NCBI GenBank assembly: GCA_964020085.1
Contig: OZ026599.1
Location: 29,171,033-29,235,032 of the forward strand
From: Micromussa lordhowensis
Taxonomy: Eukaryota > Cnidaria > Anthozoa > Scleractinia > Lobophylliidae
Direction of reading: 5' to 3'
Length of the DNA: 64,000 bases
Position numbers and translations under genes: made by a program. Positions 1 through 7,901 of this stretch are shown one piece after another; the stretch's first letter is position 1; every line of letters begins with the position of its first letter. The notes under the pieces were generated by a model that did not search any database, was not told where the DNA came from, and saw only the letters and a list, made by a program, of their open reading frames with translations.

Positions 1-660
1 AATTTGACATAGCTCGGCTCCACGGGCTTTTTGAGAGGCGCGGTTTGCAGCAAACTATTGTGCTAGGTTGGCACTTTAAGGAAATGCTTGTTACGACATG
101 ATGGCATTCGCGCCAGGGTGTTTTTTTTGGCCTTCTTTTTGCAAGGGGTTTGGCCTGCTCCCAACTTTGCAGAATTTCAGAAAACGCGCGCTGGGGGTCC
201 CCTTGGCAAATTTGACATAGCTCGGCTCCACGGGCACTTTTAGAGGCGCGGTTTGCAGCAAAATGTTCTACTAGGTTGGCACTTTAAGGAAATCTTAGTT
301 AGGACATGATGACATTCGCGCCAGGGTGTTTTTTTTTGGCCTTCTTTTTGCAAGAGTTTGACCTGCTCCCAACTTTGCAGAATTTCAGAAAACGCCCGCT
401 GGGGGTCCCCTTGGCAAATTTGACATAGCTTGGCTCCACGGGCACTTTTAGAGGCGCGGTTTGCAGCAAAATGTTGTGCTAGGTTGGCACTTTAAGGAAA
501 TCCTAGTTAGAACATGATGGCATTCGCGCCAGGGTGTTTTTTCTGGCCTTCTTTTTGCAGGAGTTTGACCTGCTCCCAACTTTGCAGAATTTCAGAAAAC
601 GCACGCTGGGGGTCCCCTTGGCAAATTTGACATAGCTCGGCTCCACGGGCACTTTTAGAG
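1..660. repeat. Satellite array, left flank (207-bp monomers)
   Basis: About 3.2 tandem copies of the same ~207-bp monomer that fills the right side of the window. The landmark AATTTGACATAGCTCGG recurs at 1, 209, 417 and 625. The monomer is interrupted at 660 by the Polinton and resumes in register at 22668, so the element landed inside one monomer. No gene is seen here. Confidence 0.97.
655..660. repeat. Target-site duplication, left copy
   Basis: TTAGAG directly abuts the first base of the left TIR and is repeated exactly at 22662-22667 after the right TIR. A 6-bp duplication is the standard Polinton insertion signature. Removing the element and one copy restores an uninterrupted satellite monomer. 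Confidence 0.95.
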
Positions 661-833
661 AGTAGTACAGTACGCGCCTCTGGGTCATAACCAATCAGAG
701 AGCAGGATTGATACCACGTGACCAAAATGGACCAATCAGAATGCAGCTAGCACATTCCATTCTCACATTCCATTCCAGCGCCATCTTGAATACCGAGTGC
801 GCTACTGGGGCCGAGTCGCGCCTGCGCACAACA
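661..833 (+). repeat. Left terminal inverted repeat (173 bp)
   Basis: Read against the reverse complement of 22489-22661, I see one mismatch (GATTGATACC on the left, GATTAATACC on the right). Similarity stops sharply after ACAACA at 833. In protein-primed systems such as adenovirus the ends are the replication origins, so this should be an origin end; that is inference from the family. Confidence 0.95.
691..828. promoter_or_regulatory. Host-type transcription-factor cluster in the TIR
   Basis: The left TIR contains two CCAATCA boxes (691-697, 732-738; NF-Y type), an E-box CACGTG at 715-720 (USF/MiT type), CCATCTTG at 781-788 (reverse of the YY1 core CAAGATGG) and a GCGCCTGCGCA stretch near 818-828 whose reverse matches the NRF1 core TGCGCANGCGC. 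The same cluster is present inverted in the right TIR. It resembles a CpG-rich animal housekeeping promoter, or the factor-binding part of an adenovirus-like origin. No clear gene starts just inside either TIR. Confidence 0.55.
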
Positions 834-899
834 GACAAAACGGATATGATTTTAAAATTGATTTTATTTACAATATTTACATATGAACAAACACCTATG

Positions 900-927
900 T
901 TTACACATGTCGTCTTGACTTACTCGA
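900..927 (+). repeat. 28-bp direct repeat, copy 1
   Basis: The 28 bases from TTTACACATG to TTACTCGA are repeated exactly at 1208-1235. The two copies bracket the short Rep-like ORF at 1035-1226. The second copy supplies the last codons and stop of that ORF. Confidence 0.9.
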
Positions 928-1034
928 TTACGATGGGTAGTGAGTTATAGTCTTAGTCTGCGATATCAAGTCATGGGCATCGTTTACGATGTAAAGAGAA
1001 CGATCCCCTATATACATTCCATGTAAGAGAAGTG

Positions 1035-1226
1035 ATGTATAAAGATGATGGAGAGCCGGTAAAAAAGAAACCAACAGAAGAGATTGTAAGAAGAATCGCT
1101 GAAGGAGATAGTCGAAGACGACTACTACAAGACTTCCCTTCTCTTCATCAAGTGATATACAAACAACTTGAGAATCATCCAGTCAAATATGAAGAGTCCT
1201 TAGACAGTTTACACATGTCGTCTTGA
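1035..1226 (+). pseudogene. Short ORF, possible remnant of a Rep-like protein
   Basis: A 63-aa reading frame from ATG 1035 that stays open upstream to at least about 960 without another good start. The stretch Y-K-D-D-G-E-P, then K-K-K, then E-I-V-R-R-I-A-E-G-D-S and L-x-x-D-F-P-S-L resembles the region after the HUH endonuclease domain of CRESS-type Rep proteins (KDG, then I..G.S...l...FP). No HUH motif is present, so if the resemblance is real this is only a fragment. It ends inside a 28-bp direct repeat and has no TATA box nearby. The family link is a weak guess from pattern; it may be non-coding debris. Confidence 0.25.
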
Positions 1227-1235
1227 CTTACTCGA
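1208..1235 (+). repeat. 28-bp direct repeat, copy 2
   Basis: Exact copy of 900-927. After it the sequences diverge (ATTACGATGG at copy 1, AAATGTTGGAG at copy 2), so this is an isolated short duplication or an insertion footprint, not part of a longer repeat. Confidence 0.9.
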
Positions 1236-1242
1236 AAATGTT

Positions 1243-1297
1243 GGAGAAGAAGAAGCAGCAGCAACAGTAGCAACAGCAGCAACAACAACAACAACAT
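1243..1297 (+). repeat. GAA/CAG/CAA trinucleotide microsatellite
   Basis: An imperfect trinucleotide run changing from GAAGAAGAAG through CAGCAGCAAC to CAACAACAAC. It joins directly to the polymerase gene fragment at 1300. In the + frame it could code Glu/Gln, but a TAG codon and frame changes make it non-coding as it stands. Confidence 0.85.
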
Positions 1298-1299
1298 AT

Positions 1300-1365
1300 G
1301 GGTACGATGACTACATGATCCTTGAAGAACTCTATAAACATCATGTTACAATCCTGAATTTCATT
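1300..1365 (+). pseudogene. Inverted, diverged fragment of a Polinton PolB gene
   Basis: The + strand reads Gly-Tyr-Asp-Asp-Tyr-Met-Ile-Leu-Glu-Glu-Leu-Tyr-Lys-His-His-Val-Thr from 1300, about 22 codons in all. It lines up with the Exo II region of the resident polymerase (GYDGYLILEELYRQHVT, residues 486-502 of the 1270-aa form). The resident gene is on the opposite strand at about 3.7 kb. Many third codon positions differ, so this is not a fresh copy of the resident gene but a piece of a related polymerase or an old duplication. No flanking polymerase sequence is seen. Confidence 0.7.
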
Positions 1366-1419
1366 TCTATTAAAAATTGTATAAACCTATAAAAAAGTAA
1401 TAAAAAACATTTGTTTCAT

Positions 1420-4400
1420 TCATTGTTTGTATCCATAGGGATAAGATTTAAAAGTGTTCATGTCTAAGATGCGTTTGTCGAAGACCAACTTGTACTGTTT
1501 GTCTTGTTCCACGGTCTTGATCTTCTTGGTGGCTGCCTCTCGTACGATTTTATGAGGATTGTTTAATGTTAAAGTACGTGTTTCGTTTTCAGGTTCTAAA
1601 ATTTCAGTTAGAACCAAGTCTTTCATACTTGTGAAATTCAGGACTTGTTGCCCTCGGGTGTTGAGTGTGAATCCTCTGACTTTACAACAGGTTTCTCCAT
1701 TTTTGGTAACATAGGCGTAATTCTTGGGTCCAGCTGCTACAAATTCTTGAATATGATCCCCTTCTTGTAACTCCGAGGTGAATTCTCCCAAGTAGTTTCC
1801 AACAGTAATACAGGTTTGACCAGGTTTCCATACGTACACCACTGAATCTGTGTCAAAGTACAATACCTGTTCTTGTAATTGGTCTAATGCCTCATAGAGT
1901 TTGAGTCTTGCGTAACATGTTGTGAAACAGGCAATGAAAATGTTCACATTGATTTGAATGGGATCACACTCTTGCTGAAATGAATGAAATATTTCTACCA
2001 TTTCTTCATTCATAATTTCAATCCGGTGAATGAGTTGACTGTCATCTTGTAGGATCTGAAAAAAAAGGTCAGGTTTGTCACAAGTAGTTACTTGCGTGAG
2101 ATTGGATCGTTGTCCAAACTTGCCCCAGAATGAATTTAACATCAATTTTGCCAGTTGTCGTTTTCCAGGATTTTTACAGATTTTCTGTGGTTCGAGTTGA
2201 ATCTTTTCATGCTTTTGGTAATCAGTCACATACTTGGCTCGATCTTCCTCTGTTTGACATTCACCAGGCCATCCTGAAGCTTCCTGCTTTAACTTTAAGA
2301 AGGTGTCAATGTATTTTCTGAAAAGATCTGTGGATTTTTCTTTAAAGTGCCATACTTCGTAAATGTACTTTATTGTATAGCCTTTGTCAATGGCTTTGTT
2401 CAATTCTGGAGTGCACCAAGTACCTGTTAGAGTTCTTTCCTCAAGAGTGTGATTGCAATGCATGTTTCGTTCGCGTATGGGTTTGACTGATTCTGTTTCC
2501 ACACATGTTCTACACAGAGGAAATGTTAGTTTTTTTCCTTGCCTGTATGGCAATACAGGGTGATAGAGTTCATAGGGTGGAAGAATGTCACATTTGATTA
2601 CACCAAAGTAGCGGTCGATATTTGTTGTCTTGGGTTGATCAATGAATTCTGGATGACCAATGGGATATTCCATATTCTTGTTCGCCCATGGATAAAGTGA
2701 TGTCACATCCATGTAATGGATTTCTTCGTCCTCTTTCACCTTGTGATGAAGCCATATTGCATTGGTGCGTCCACCGAAAAAGGCATCCCGTGGATTCAAT
2801 GCAGTGGTCAACTTTAATTTGGAAACAAAGTTTCCAATGTCTTGATTGTTTTTTTTGAGATCATTCCATTGACATTCCCACATTTCAATCACGGTATAGC
2901 CTAGCTCTTGAAGTTTTTCTACTTTTTGTTTCGTTTGCAACCTGACCATGTGCATGGATTTATTGTTGTGCTTGGGGTGATTTTGTTGACGATTTGGAAA
3001 GCATTCAAGACAACCATGGTAAAAGCACCCCTGAAATTCATACACTGTTTTGGTTTGCTCGTCGTAGCCATCCACTAAAAAGTCATTGAAAGCTCCATGT
3101 TTGAGACGCCTTTCACCGCGGTTCCTGGCATGCGCTATTCGAGGGGTTTGTTCTTCATGTTTTAGTTTATTTTCTTCCCAATACAACCATTCGAGGGCAA
3201 TCATGGATTGAATATGTGCGGGTCTCCACCCGTACATAGGTTCAATGGCAATTTTGTTTTCTGGCATCCAGTTTCTTCGGTAGGCCACATTACACGCCGA
3301 GGCAATGGTGATGCAGTGACGCATAGGATTGAATCCAATCATAGCTTTAAATTCTCTTTGAAAATTCATACACCCTTCTTTGAGAAGGCGCACGTCTGAT
3401 TGACAATACGTCAACAGTTCTTGTTGAAAGTCAAACATGTAATTGGCTTTGACTTTACTTTCATGCCATTTCAAAAATTCCTCTCGCTTGCTGGGAGACA
3501 TGCCGTCAGGGTCGTAGTAGTGGACGTCTGGAATGGGTCCTTTGTAATTCTGATTTTCTACCGTGTTGAAAAAATGTGGGAAGAATCCTTTCTTCAGTTC
3601 TTTCAAACCAAATGTTTTGGGAAAGTTTGCCAATGCCATAGGAAAAAAATTCATTGAATCAATGAATTTCACATTGGGTAATTGAGCACTGAGAATCTTG
3701 GCTCCTGTTACAATTAGGTTGAGGTTGGTCACATGCTGTCTATAAAGTTCCTCCAAGATGAGGTATCCATCATAGCCTTTGAAATTGTGTGCCACAACAA
3801 TAACTTTCTCTATGTCTTCTTGATTGGCAACGGAATGCACCCATTTCAGGAATTCTTCTAAACAGGTATCTCCATAAAACGAGTGTTTTTCACCATCTTG
3901 ATCAGTTTCTGCACAAACGAGATTGGCAATGTGATTTCCCGTGTCTTGTCTGGCTTCAATGTCAAAATAAACAAATACAGGATGTGTTTCGTTTTCATCA
4001 TCGTACGCATCTTCATCTAAGTCAGAGCATTGAATGTAACACTTGTGTTGTTGTAAGTTCACTGTTTTTTTACATGAAAGACATTCATTTTCACCACATA
4101 CATGCTTTCTATTTTTGTTTTTTCCACATTCTGAACATAGTTTGTGTGATTGACACAGACTCTTCTTTTTATGATGATCAGCTGATTGTCCACTGGCAGT
4201 ACGTATCAAATGGTTTGTTTGACAAATGGCACCGTAAAATCGTCGATTGCAATAAGTGCATTTGATTTCTGGGACTTCATTTAATTTTCTTTTAAAATCA
4301 TCACAGTCAACTTGGTGGCAGGCAAAGCACTTTTTTCCATTACAGTTGTGTTCTTTTATATTGTCGTGAAAGTATCCTCTTTCACAGCTTAAACAAAAAT

Positions 4401-5232
4401 AATTTTTTGAAAAAAACCCTGCTAGAGAAGTAATGACATCAAAGTGGGCATCATGCATCAACAGCATAAGTTGCTTCTGTCGTTCAGGACCTTTGTACAC
4501 GATACTATGTCCATGTTCAGCAGAAATAACTATGATTTGATAATCATTTAAGATTGCTTGAAATTGTGCGATTTCTTTGAGTCCACATGGTCCTATAGTG
4601 ACACCAGCTTGCGAATGTAATTCTCTTGCTTGCGTTTCTTGACTTTCACGTCCTCTCTTTATGTTATTATATTCAGTGCTGTTGTCTACTTTCGCTCGGG
4701 CTGTTACCAGAGCTCGAGCACAACAAAGTTCATCTTTGTTTTGGATGACGATGACACTTTGTTTCTTTTTAAGTAATTCGGTGTAGTTGTCCATGCCGAA
4801 TTTCCATCTTCTTTTTCCTGTACCAGGTTCTGGCATTTTAACGTGTGTGATATCTAATTGTAAAGTGTCATCCACTTCAAAGTTTTCGTTCGAGTTCAAC
4901 ATTTTTGAAATTTGATTCAAAATTTGTCTCGAAACCCCCATGGTGTCTCTCCAACCACTCACACTGACAGGTGCTGAAGTGTGAGCACTTCGTAAGCGAT
5001 TCGAACTCAAATAAAGTTGAATTCTATCATGATCTGGCAAGTCTTCTATCAAATTGTCTATGGCATCTGTCAATCCTTCTTCAAATTCTCTTACTATGTT
5101 AGCATGTCTTGTAGGTCGTGTTTCTGGTGGGTTGGTCACACGTAGATGATAAGAGGTTCTTCTCAATCCATAGCTTCTTGCTGTTCTGTCTCGGAATTGT
5201 TCTAAATTGAACTTGAAAAAACGATTAGCCAT
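1420..5232 (-). CDS. PolB: Protein-primed family B DNA polymerase (pPolB)
   Basis: This is the replicative polymerase of the element, about 1270 aa. With numbering from the start chosen here, the zinc-binding N-terminal zone has many Cys/His pairs at about 280-400. The 3'-5' exonuclease motifs are FDIEA near 424, HNxxGYD near 482-488 and YCQSD near 609-613. A PD-(D/E)XK/Vsr-like insert follows (D near 721, EFQGCFYHGC near 732-741). Polymerase motifs are A, DVTSLYP near 842-848; B, KLMLNSFWGKFG near 1029-1040; and C, YFDTDS near 1126-1130. All catalytic acidic residues are present. The frame runs 31 codons further upstream to ATG 5325, but a TATA box (CTATAAAAC, 5279-5287 reversed) lies inside that extension. 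The downstream start AAGATGG at 5232 is 47 nt beyond the box, so I prefer it. The partner at the other side of the promoter is the 180-aa gene at 5451. Confidence 0.95.
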   Translation of the reverse strand: MANRFFKFNLEQFRDRTARSYGLRRTSYHLRVTNPPETRPTRHANIVREFEEGLTDAIDNLIEDLPDHDRIQLYLSSNRLRSAHTSAPVSVSGWRDTMGVSRQILNQISKMLNSNENFEVDDTLQLDITHVKMPEPGTGKRRWKFGMDNYTELLKKKQSVIVIQNKDELCCARALVTARAKVDNSTEYNNIKRGRESQETQARELHSQAGVTIGPCGLKEIAQFQAILNDYQIIVISAEHGHSIVYKGPERQKQLMLLMHDAHFDVITSLAGFFSKNYFCLSCERGYFHDNIKEHNCNGKKCFACHQVDCDDFKRKLNEVPEIKCTYCNRRFYGAICQTNHLIRTASGQSADHHKKKSLCQSHKLCSECGKNKNRKHVCGENECLSCKKTVNLQQHKCYIQCSDLDEDAYDDENETHPVFVYFDIEARQDTGNHIANLVCAETDQDGEKHSFYGDTCLEEFLKWVHSVANQEDIEKVIVVAHNFKGYDGYLILEELYRQHVTNLNLIVTGAKILSAQLPNVKFIDSMNFFPMALANFPKTFGLKELKKGFFPHFFNTVENQNYKGPIPDVHYYDPDGMSPSKREEFLKWHESKVKANYMFDFQQELLTYCQSDVRLLKEGCMNFQREFKAMIGFNPMRHCITIASACNVAYRRNWMPENKIAIEPMYGWRPAHIQSMIALEWLYWEENKLKHEEQTPRIAHARNRGERRLKHGAFNDFLVDGYDEQTKTVYEFQGCFYHGCLECFPNRQQNHPKHNNKSMHMVRLQTKQKVEKLQELGYTVIEMWECQWNDLKKNNQDIGNFVSKLKLTTALNPRDAFFGGRTNAIWLHHKVKEDEEIHYMDVTSLYPWANKNMEYPIGHPEFIDQPKTTNIDRYFGVIKCDILPPYELYHPVLPYRQGKKLTFPLCRTCVETESVKPIRERNMHCNHTLEERTLTGTWCTPELNKAIDKGYTIKYIYEVWHFKEKSTDLFRKYIDTFLKLKQEASGWPGECQTEEDRAKYVTDYQKHEKIQLEPQKICKNPGKRQLAKLMLNSFWGKFGQRSNLTQVTTCDKPDLFFQILQDDSQLIHRIEIMNEEMVEIFHSFQQECDPIQINVNIFIACFTTCYARLKLYEALDQLQEQVLYFDTDSVVYVWKPGQTCITVGNYLGEFTSELQEGDHIQEFVAAGPKNYAYVTKNGETCCKVRGFTLNTRGQQVLNFTSMKDLVLTEILEPENETRTLTLNNPHKIVREAATKKIKTVEQDKQYKLVFDKRILDMNTFKSYPYGYKQ

Positions 5233-5278
5233 CTTCTCCTTCTTATTCAAATGTGATTTTTTTGAAGATTGTCGACCT

Positions 5279-5415
5279 GTTTTATAGTATATATTTGTAC
5301 CATGTGACCTATCACGTGACCTCATATTGAGAATGGGGGATACCCCCCCATCCCCTCAGTAGGTCATGTGACCCTATGACGTAGACATCACGTGTTATAT
5401 TATTCTTTATATAAG
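5279..5415. promoter_or_regulatory. Divergent promoter 1 (E-box/CRE-like modules, two TATA boxes)
   Basis: Lies between PolB (-) and the 180-aa gene (+). TATA boxes are CTATAAAAC (reverse of 5279-5287) and CTTTATATAAG (5405-5415). Between them is module 1 (about 5310-5359: CATGTG, CACGTG and a G5/C7 palindrome-like tract) and module 2 (about 5362-5402: GTCATGTGAC, TGACGTAG, CACGTG). Both modules recur in the promoter at 17055-17193, with module 1 inverted and module 2 direct. The CACGTG/CACATG sites are typical of bHLH-ZIP factors (USF/MiT), and TGACGTAG resembles a CRE half-site. Confidence 0.8.
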
Positions 5416-5450
5416 TATGTAAGTAGTTGACTTCACCGCTTTAATTGAAG

Positions 5451-5993
5451 ATGGGTAGTTTTGTAGATGTTCAGCAAGAAGTGAGAAGAAGTGGGGTCAC
5501 TATTGAAGAAGCGATCGATAGCTTAAATGTAGAATGGATCAATCGAATGGAATCCAATGATATACCCATCAAAGATCTTTTGGTAGGAAGAACCATCATG
5601 TACCATTTTTCACACACGAGCCAATTGCAGATAATGATTCACGAGATCTACTTGTTCATGGATCAAGAGCGGGAAAATTGGACGCGGTCTAAACGTCGTT
5701 ACCGTCGGATTGAGAAGGTTTTCGCTATGACGCTGTTCCACGCTATCTGTGCAATAAGAAAGAATTTAATTTGGAACTTGGGGGTAAAACCTCCTGTGGA
5801 TCGAGCAACATTTTTGAGGTTGATGCTCTGTTTCACGTTTGAACCTTTTGTCAATCATTTGAACATACGTCAGAGAAAGAAAGCGAAGCGATATGTCAAT
5901 CATATTAAACTTTATTTTCAAGAGTTCAACAAGTTTGAACAAAATGTAATGAAAAGAATGCTTGACGAACAGGACGAATTAATTAATATTTAA
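5451..5993 (+). CDS. Unknown 180-aa protein
   Basis: I do not recognise a family. The start is ATG 5451 in the context GAAGATGGG, 35 nt after the TATA box CTTTATATAAG (5405-5415). The protein begins MGSFVDVQQEV and looks largely alpha-helical and basic in the middle (E-N-W-T-R-S-K-R-R-Y-R-R-I, then a hydrophobic helix with F-A-M-T-L-F-H-A-I). It ends with charged helices. No signal peptide, Cys/His cluster or nucleotide-binding motif is seen. It shares its promoter with PolB and so may be expressed with the replication functions. It converges on the GRF-finger gene, from which only 44 nt separate it. Confidence 0.8.
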   Translation: MGSFVDVQQEVRRSGVTIEEAIDSLNVEWINRMESNDIPIKDLLVGRTIMYHFSHTSQLQIMIHEIYLFMDQERENWTRSKRRYRRIEKVFAMTLFHAICAIRKNLIWNLGVKPPVDRATFLRLMLCFTFEPFVNHLNIRQRKKAKRYVNHIKLYFQEFNKFEQNVMKRMLDEQDELINI

Positions 5994-6037
5994 GATCAGC
6001 GACACTCTTTACAAAAAAGTGTAAATGGTTTTTTTCA

Positions 6038-6751
6038 TTAAACTTGGTTGAACTTTTCTTGTAGTCGTTGAGTTCTTATTGTAAAAGGGACATCAGCCCA
6101 CTGAAAAAAGCGACATCCATCATTATCCCTACAAGCGAAATAGGGCCTTTCAAAGTTACTTGCAGATTTACTGACACGCAGTGAAGCTTGATTGTTGCAT
6201 TCACATTTGATTGCTCCTTGTAGTTTCTTGTACACTGCATGAATCTTTGTGTGGATAATGTTCATGTAAGGTATTATCTCATCAATGTCAGTGAATAATC
6301 CACAAGGTACCAGCTGGCACTTCACGTATGTTTTCTTGTTAGATCTGGCCTCAAAGGTGCTGAGGTTCACTTGGTGGAATGGACACACATTGATATCATA
6401 TTGTTTCACTTCCGAGAATGTCAATCTTGGAGCTGGAATGATTGGTGGTGGTGTGATGTGTGTGGTAACTGCTGTATTGGGTGGACCAGAAATCATTTCA
6501 TCCAGTAAATTGACTATGGCTTGCTCATGTTCAAAGTCGAGTGATGGAAGAAATGTGTCTGTGGTGACTAATGGTAACGGTTCTTCTACCACACTCAATG
6601 GAATGGTGGTTGTTGTTGGTGTTTCTGCTTTCTTTAAAGATGGATGACTTTCTTCTTCTTTTTTACTTCTTTTGATTTTTTTTTTCTTCTCTTTTTCAAC
6701 GGGGGGCATAGTCTCTACCAATCTTTTCATCGCTGACAATGATTTACTCAT
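6038..6751 (-). CDS. GRF-type zinc-finger protein
   Basis: A 237-aa protein. Residues 1-45 are rich in Lys/Glu/Ser with a K-K-K-K-I-K-R-S-K-K cluster that could be a nuclear signal; 45-110 is a Thr/Pro-rich linker. A first Cys/His group (C123-P-F-H126, then Y-V-K-C145 and C150) is followed by a clear GRF finger at 183-220: C183-x-C185, a YFAC207 stretch, C213 and the hallmark FFQWAD at 215-220. In known proteins (APE2, NEIL3, TOP3A) GRF fingers bind single-stranded DNA, so a role in replication or repair of the element is likely. The upstream Cys/His group looks like a degenerate second copy of the fold. The gene overlaps the stop of the preceding gene by ATGA (6748-6751), suggesting one bicistronic transcript. 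Confidence 0.85.
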   Translation of the reverse strand: MSKSLSAMKRLVETMPPVEKEKKKKIKRSKKEEESHPSLKKAETPTTTTIPLSVVEEPLPLVTTDTFLPSLDFEHEQAIVNLLDEMISGPPNTAVTTHITPPPIIPAPRLTFSEVKQYDINVCPFHQVNLSTFEARSNKKTYVKCQLVPCGLFTDIDEIIPYMNIIHTKIHAVYKKLQGAIKCECNNQASLRVSKSASNFERPYFACRDNDGCRFFQWADVPFTIRTQRLQEKFNQV

Positions 6752-7410
6752 CTTGAATCCCGCATCGAAGAGAGCGAACTGAGGTCTGACATCGATTTAT
6801 ATGTGCTAGATTGTTTCCCGATAGACATTGTTGGCGTCATATCAATTTCATCCAATCCGCGCCAGTACGAGCAATCGATTGATTGACATCTTGACCAATT
6901 GAATATGTCATCAATGTCTTGGTGAATGAATCCTAAGAGCTCATAAGTGAATACCATACCTTGTTTGTTGAATGACACGATTTCTGTCAAGATTGCTTCC
7001 GTCATCTTTTCAGAAGACATCATTTTTCTGACAAATTCACAATCTTCTTCATTCCAGGGAGTATGCATTATACCATACTCAATCAACATTTTCTTCCATG
7101 TGTCATAGATCTCGTCAAATTTCAATCTTTGTAATCCTCTCCAAATTTTGTGCTGTAACTCAGTTGCTTGTTGAATGCTTTCTATGGAAAAAACAGCATG
7201 GTTTTTTGGTTCAAGGTCTTCTTTACTGTGAATGACTTTTAGGATAGCCATGATCCAATATTTCTTCCATTGAGTTTCATGTAAACTATTATAAAAGGCG
7301 CTTCTGTATACTATACCCCCATCTCTTCGTATAGGTTCTTCTGTGTCAACAAAAATGGGTTTTTTAAAAGGTTCTTCAAAATGACACATGGTTGGAGTAG
7401 AATTACCCAT
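6748..7410 (-). CDS. Unknown 220-aa protein
   Basis: No family recognised. The frame is open to ATG 7494, but a CTATAAAACG box (reverse of 7441-7450) lies inside that stretch. ATG 7410 (MGNSTPTMCHF) follows the box by about 30 nt and is chosen. The protein is mixed charged and helical with several Trp (W-K-K-Y-W, I-W-R-G-L-Q-R, W-S-R-C, Y-W-R-G-L) and a Ser-rich tail (S-D-L-S-S-L-S-S-M). No membrane segment is seen. Its stop overlaps the start of the GRF-finger gene (ATGA), so the two are likely co-expressed. It is divergent from the integrase unit. Confidence 0.8.
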   Translation of the reverse strand: MGNSTPTMCHFEEPFKKPIFVDTEEPIRRDGGIVYRSAFYNSLHETQWKKYWIMAILKVIHSKEDLEPKNHAVFSIESIQQATELQHKIWRGLQRLKFDEIYDTWKKMLIEYGIMHTPWNEEDCEFVRKMMSSEKMTEAILTEIVSFNKQGMVFTYELLGFIHQDIDDIFNWSRCQSIDCSYWRGLDEIDMTPTMSIGKQSSTYKSMSDLSSLSSMRDSR

Positions 7411-7440
7411 GTAATAAGAAATAAAAATAAAAAAATCATT

Positions 7441-7502
7441 CGTTTTATAGCATTCAGTGAAGTCAATCAAATGTGATTGACAGTTCGTATACATATAAAA
7501 AA
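7441..7502. promoter_or_regulatory. Compact divergent promoter with two TATA boxes
   Basis: CTATAAAACG on the - strand (7441-7450 reversed) faces the 220-aa gene. CATATAAAA on the + strand (7492-7500) faces the 118-aa/integrase/minor-capsid unit. The boxes are only about 40 bp apart. The interval contains TCAATCA and TGATTGACA motifs but none of the E-box modules found at the other two divergent promoters. Confidence 0.6.
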
Positions 7503-7544
7503 ATGGTATGGTATGTTGTTATTCAATTCATGTTTGCTGTTATT

Positions 7545-7901
7545 ATGGCACGAGTGAAGAATACTACGAAGGAGTGGATGTGGAAACGTATTTGGAATGG
7601 TATGGATGGTGATAGTGTTTACTCGGTTTGGAAAAATGAGGAGGATGATTCTACAGTGATTTTGTTTGATCCTAAAGCAGTTTTTACAGACCAAATACAA
7701 GATACTACATCAGAGTTCACTATGTATCATTTTATTGCTCACATGGAAAACATGCGGATGAAGTTACCAGAAGAAGATTTTATCAATCACAAAGAATGGG
7801 TATTTAACAAGTACCCAAACAAGGTTCCCACTTTTAGGCAACTTCTTAGAGGATTAGTTAATTGTTTGTTGACCTGTGTGGCTAGATCGTTTTTAAGATG
7901 A
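7545..7901 (+). CDS. Unknown 118-aa protein, first ORF of the integrase unit
   Basis: No family recognised. The frame is open further upstream, but the TATA box at 7492-7500 makes ATG 7545 (ATTATGGCA, MARVKNTTKEWMW) the best start, 44 nt after the box. An in-frame ATG at 7503 is too close to it. The protein is basic at the N-terminus and acidic/aromatic in the middle, and has a hydrophobic C-terminal segment (L-V-N-C-L-L-T-C-V-A). Its TGA overlaps the integrase ATG (ATGA, 7898-7901), so translation of the two may be coupled. Confidence 0.7.
   Translation: MARVKNTTKEWMWKRIWNGMDGDSVYSVWKNEEDDSTVILFDPKAVFTDQIQDTTSEFTMYHFIAHMENMRMKLPEEDFINHKEWVFNKYPNKVPTFRQLLRGLVNCLLTCVARSFLR

Noticed and set aside
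708..950. 80-codon open frame starting in the left TIR
   Set aside because: It begins with TTG, lies mostly in TIR sequence duplicated at the other end, has no TATA box and shows no protein-like composition.
2130..4265. Open frames of 63-93 codons on the + strand opposite PolB
   Set aside because: They are antisense shadows of the long polymerase frame with no promoters or recognisable motifs.
5233..5325. Longer PolB start at ATG 5325
   Set aside because: The TATA box lies within this extension and the extra residues fall in duplicated promoter sequence. ATG 5232 has better context and spacing.
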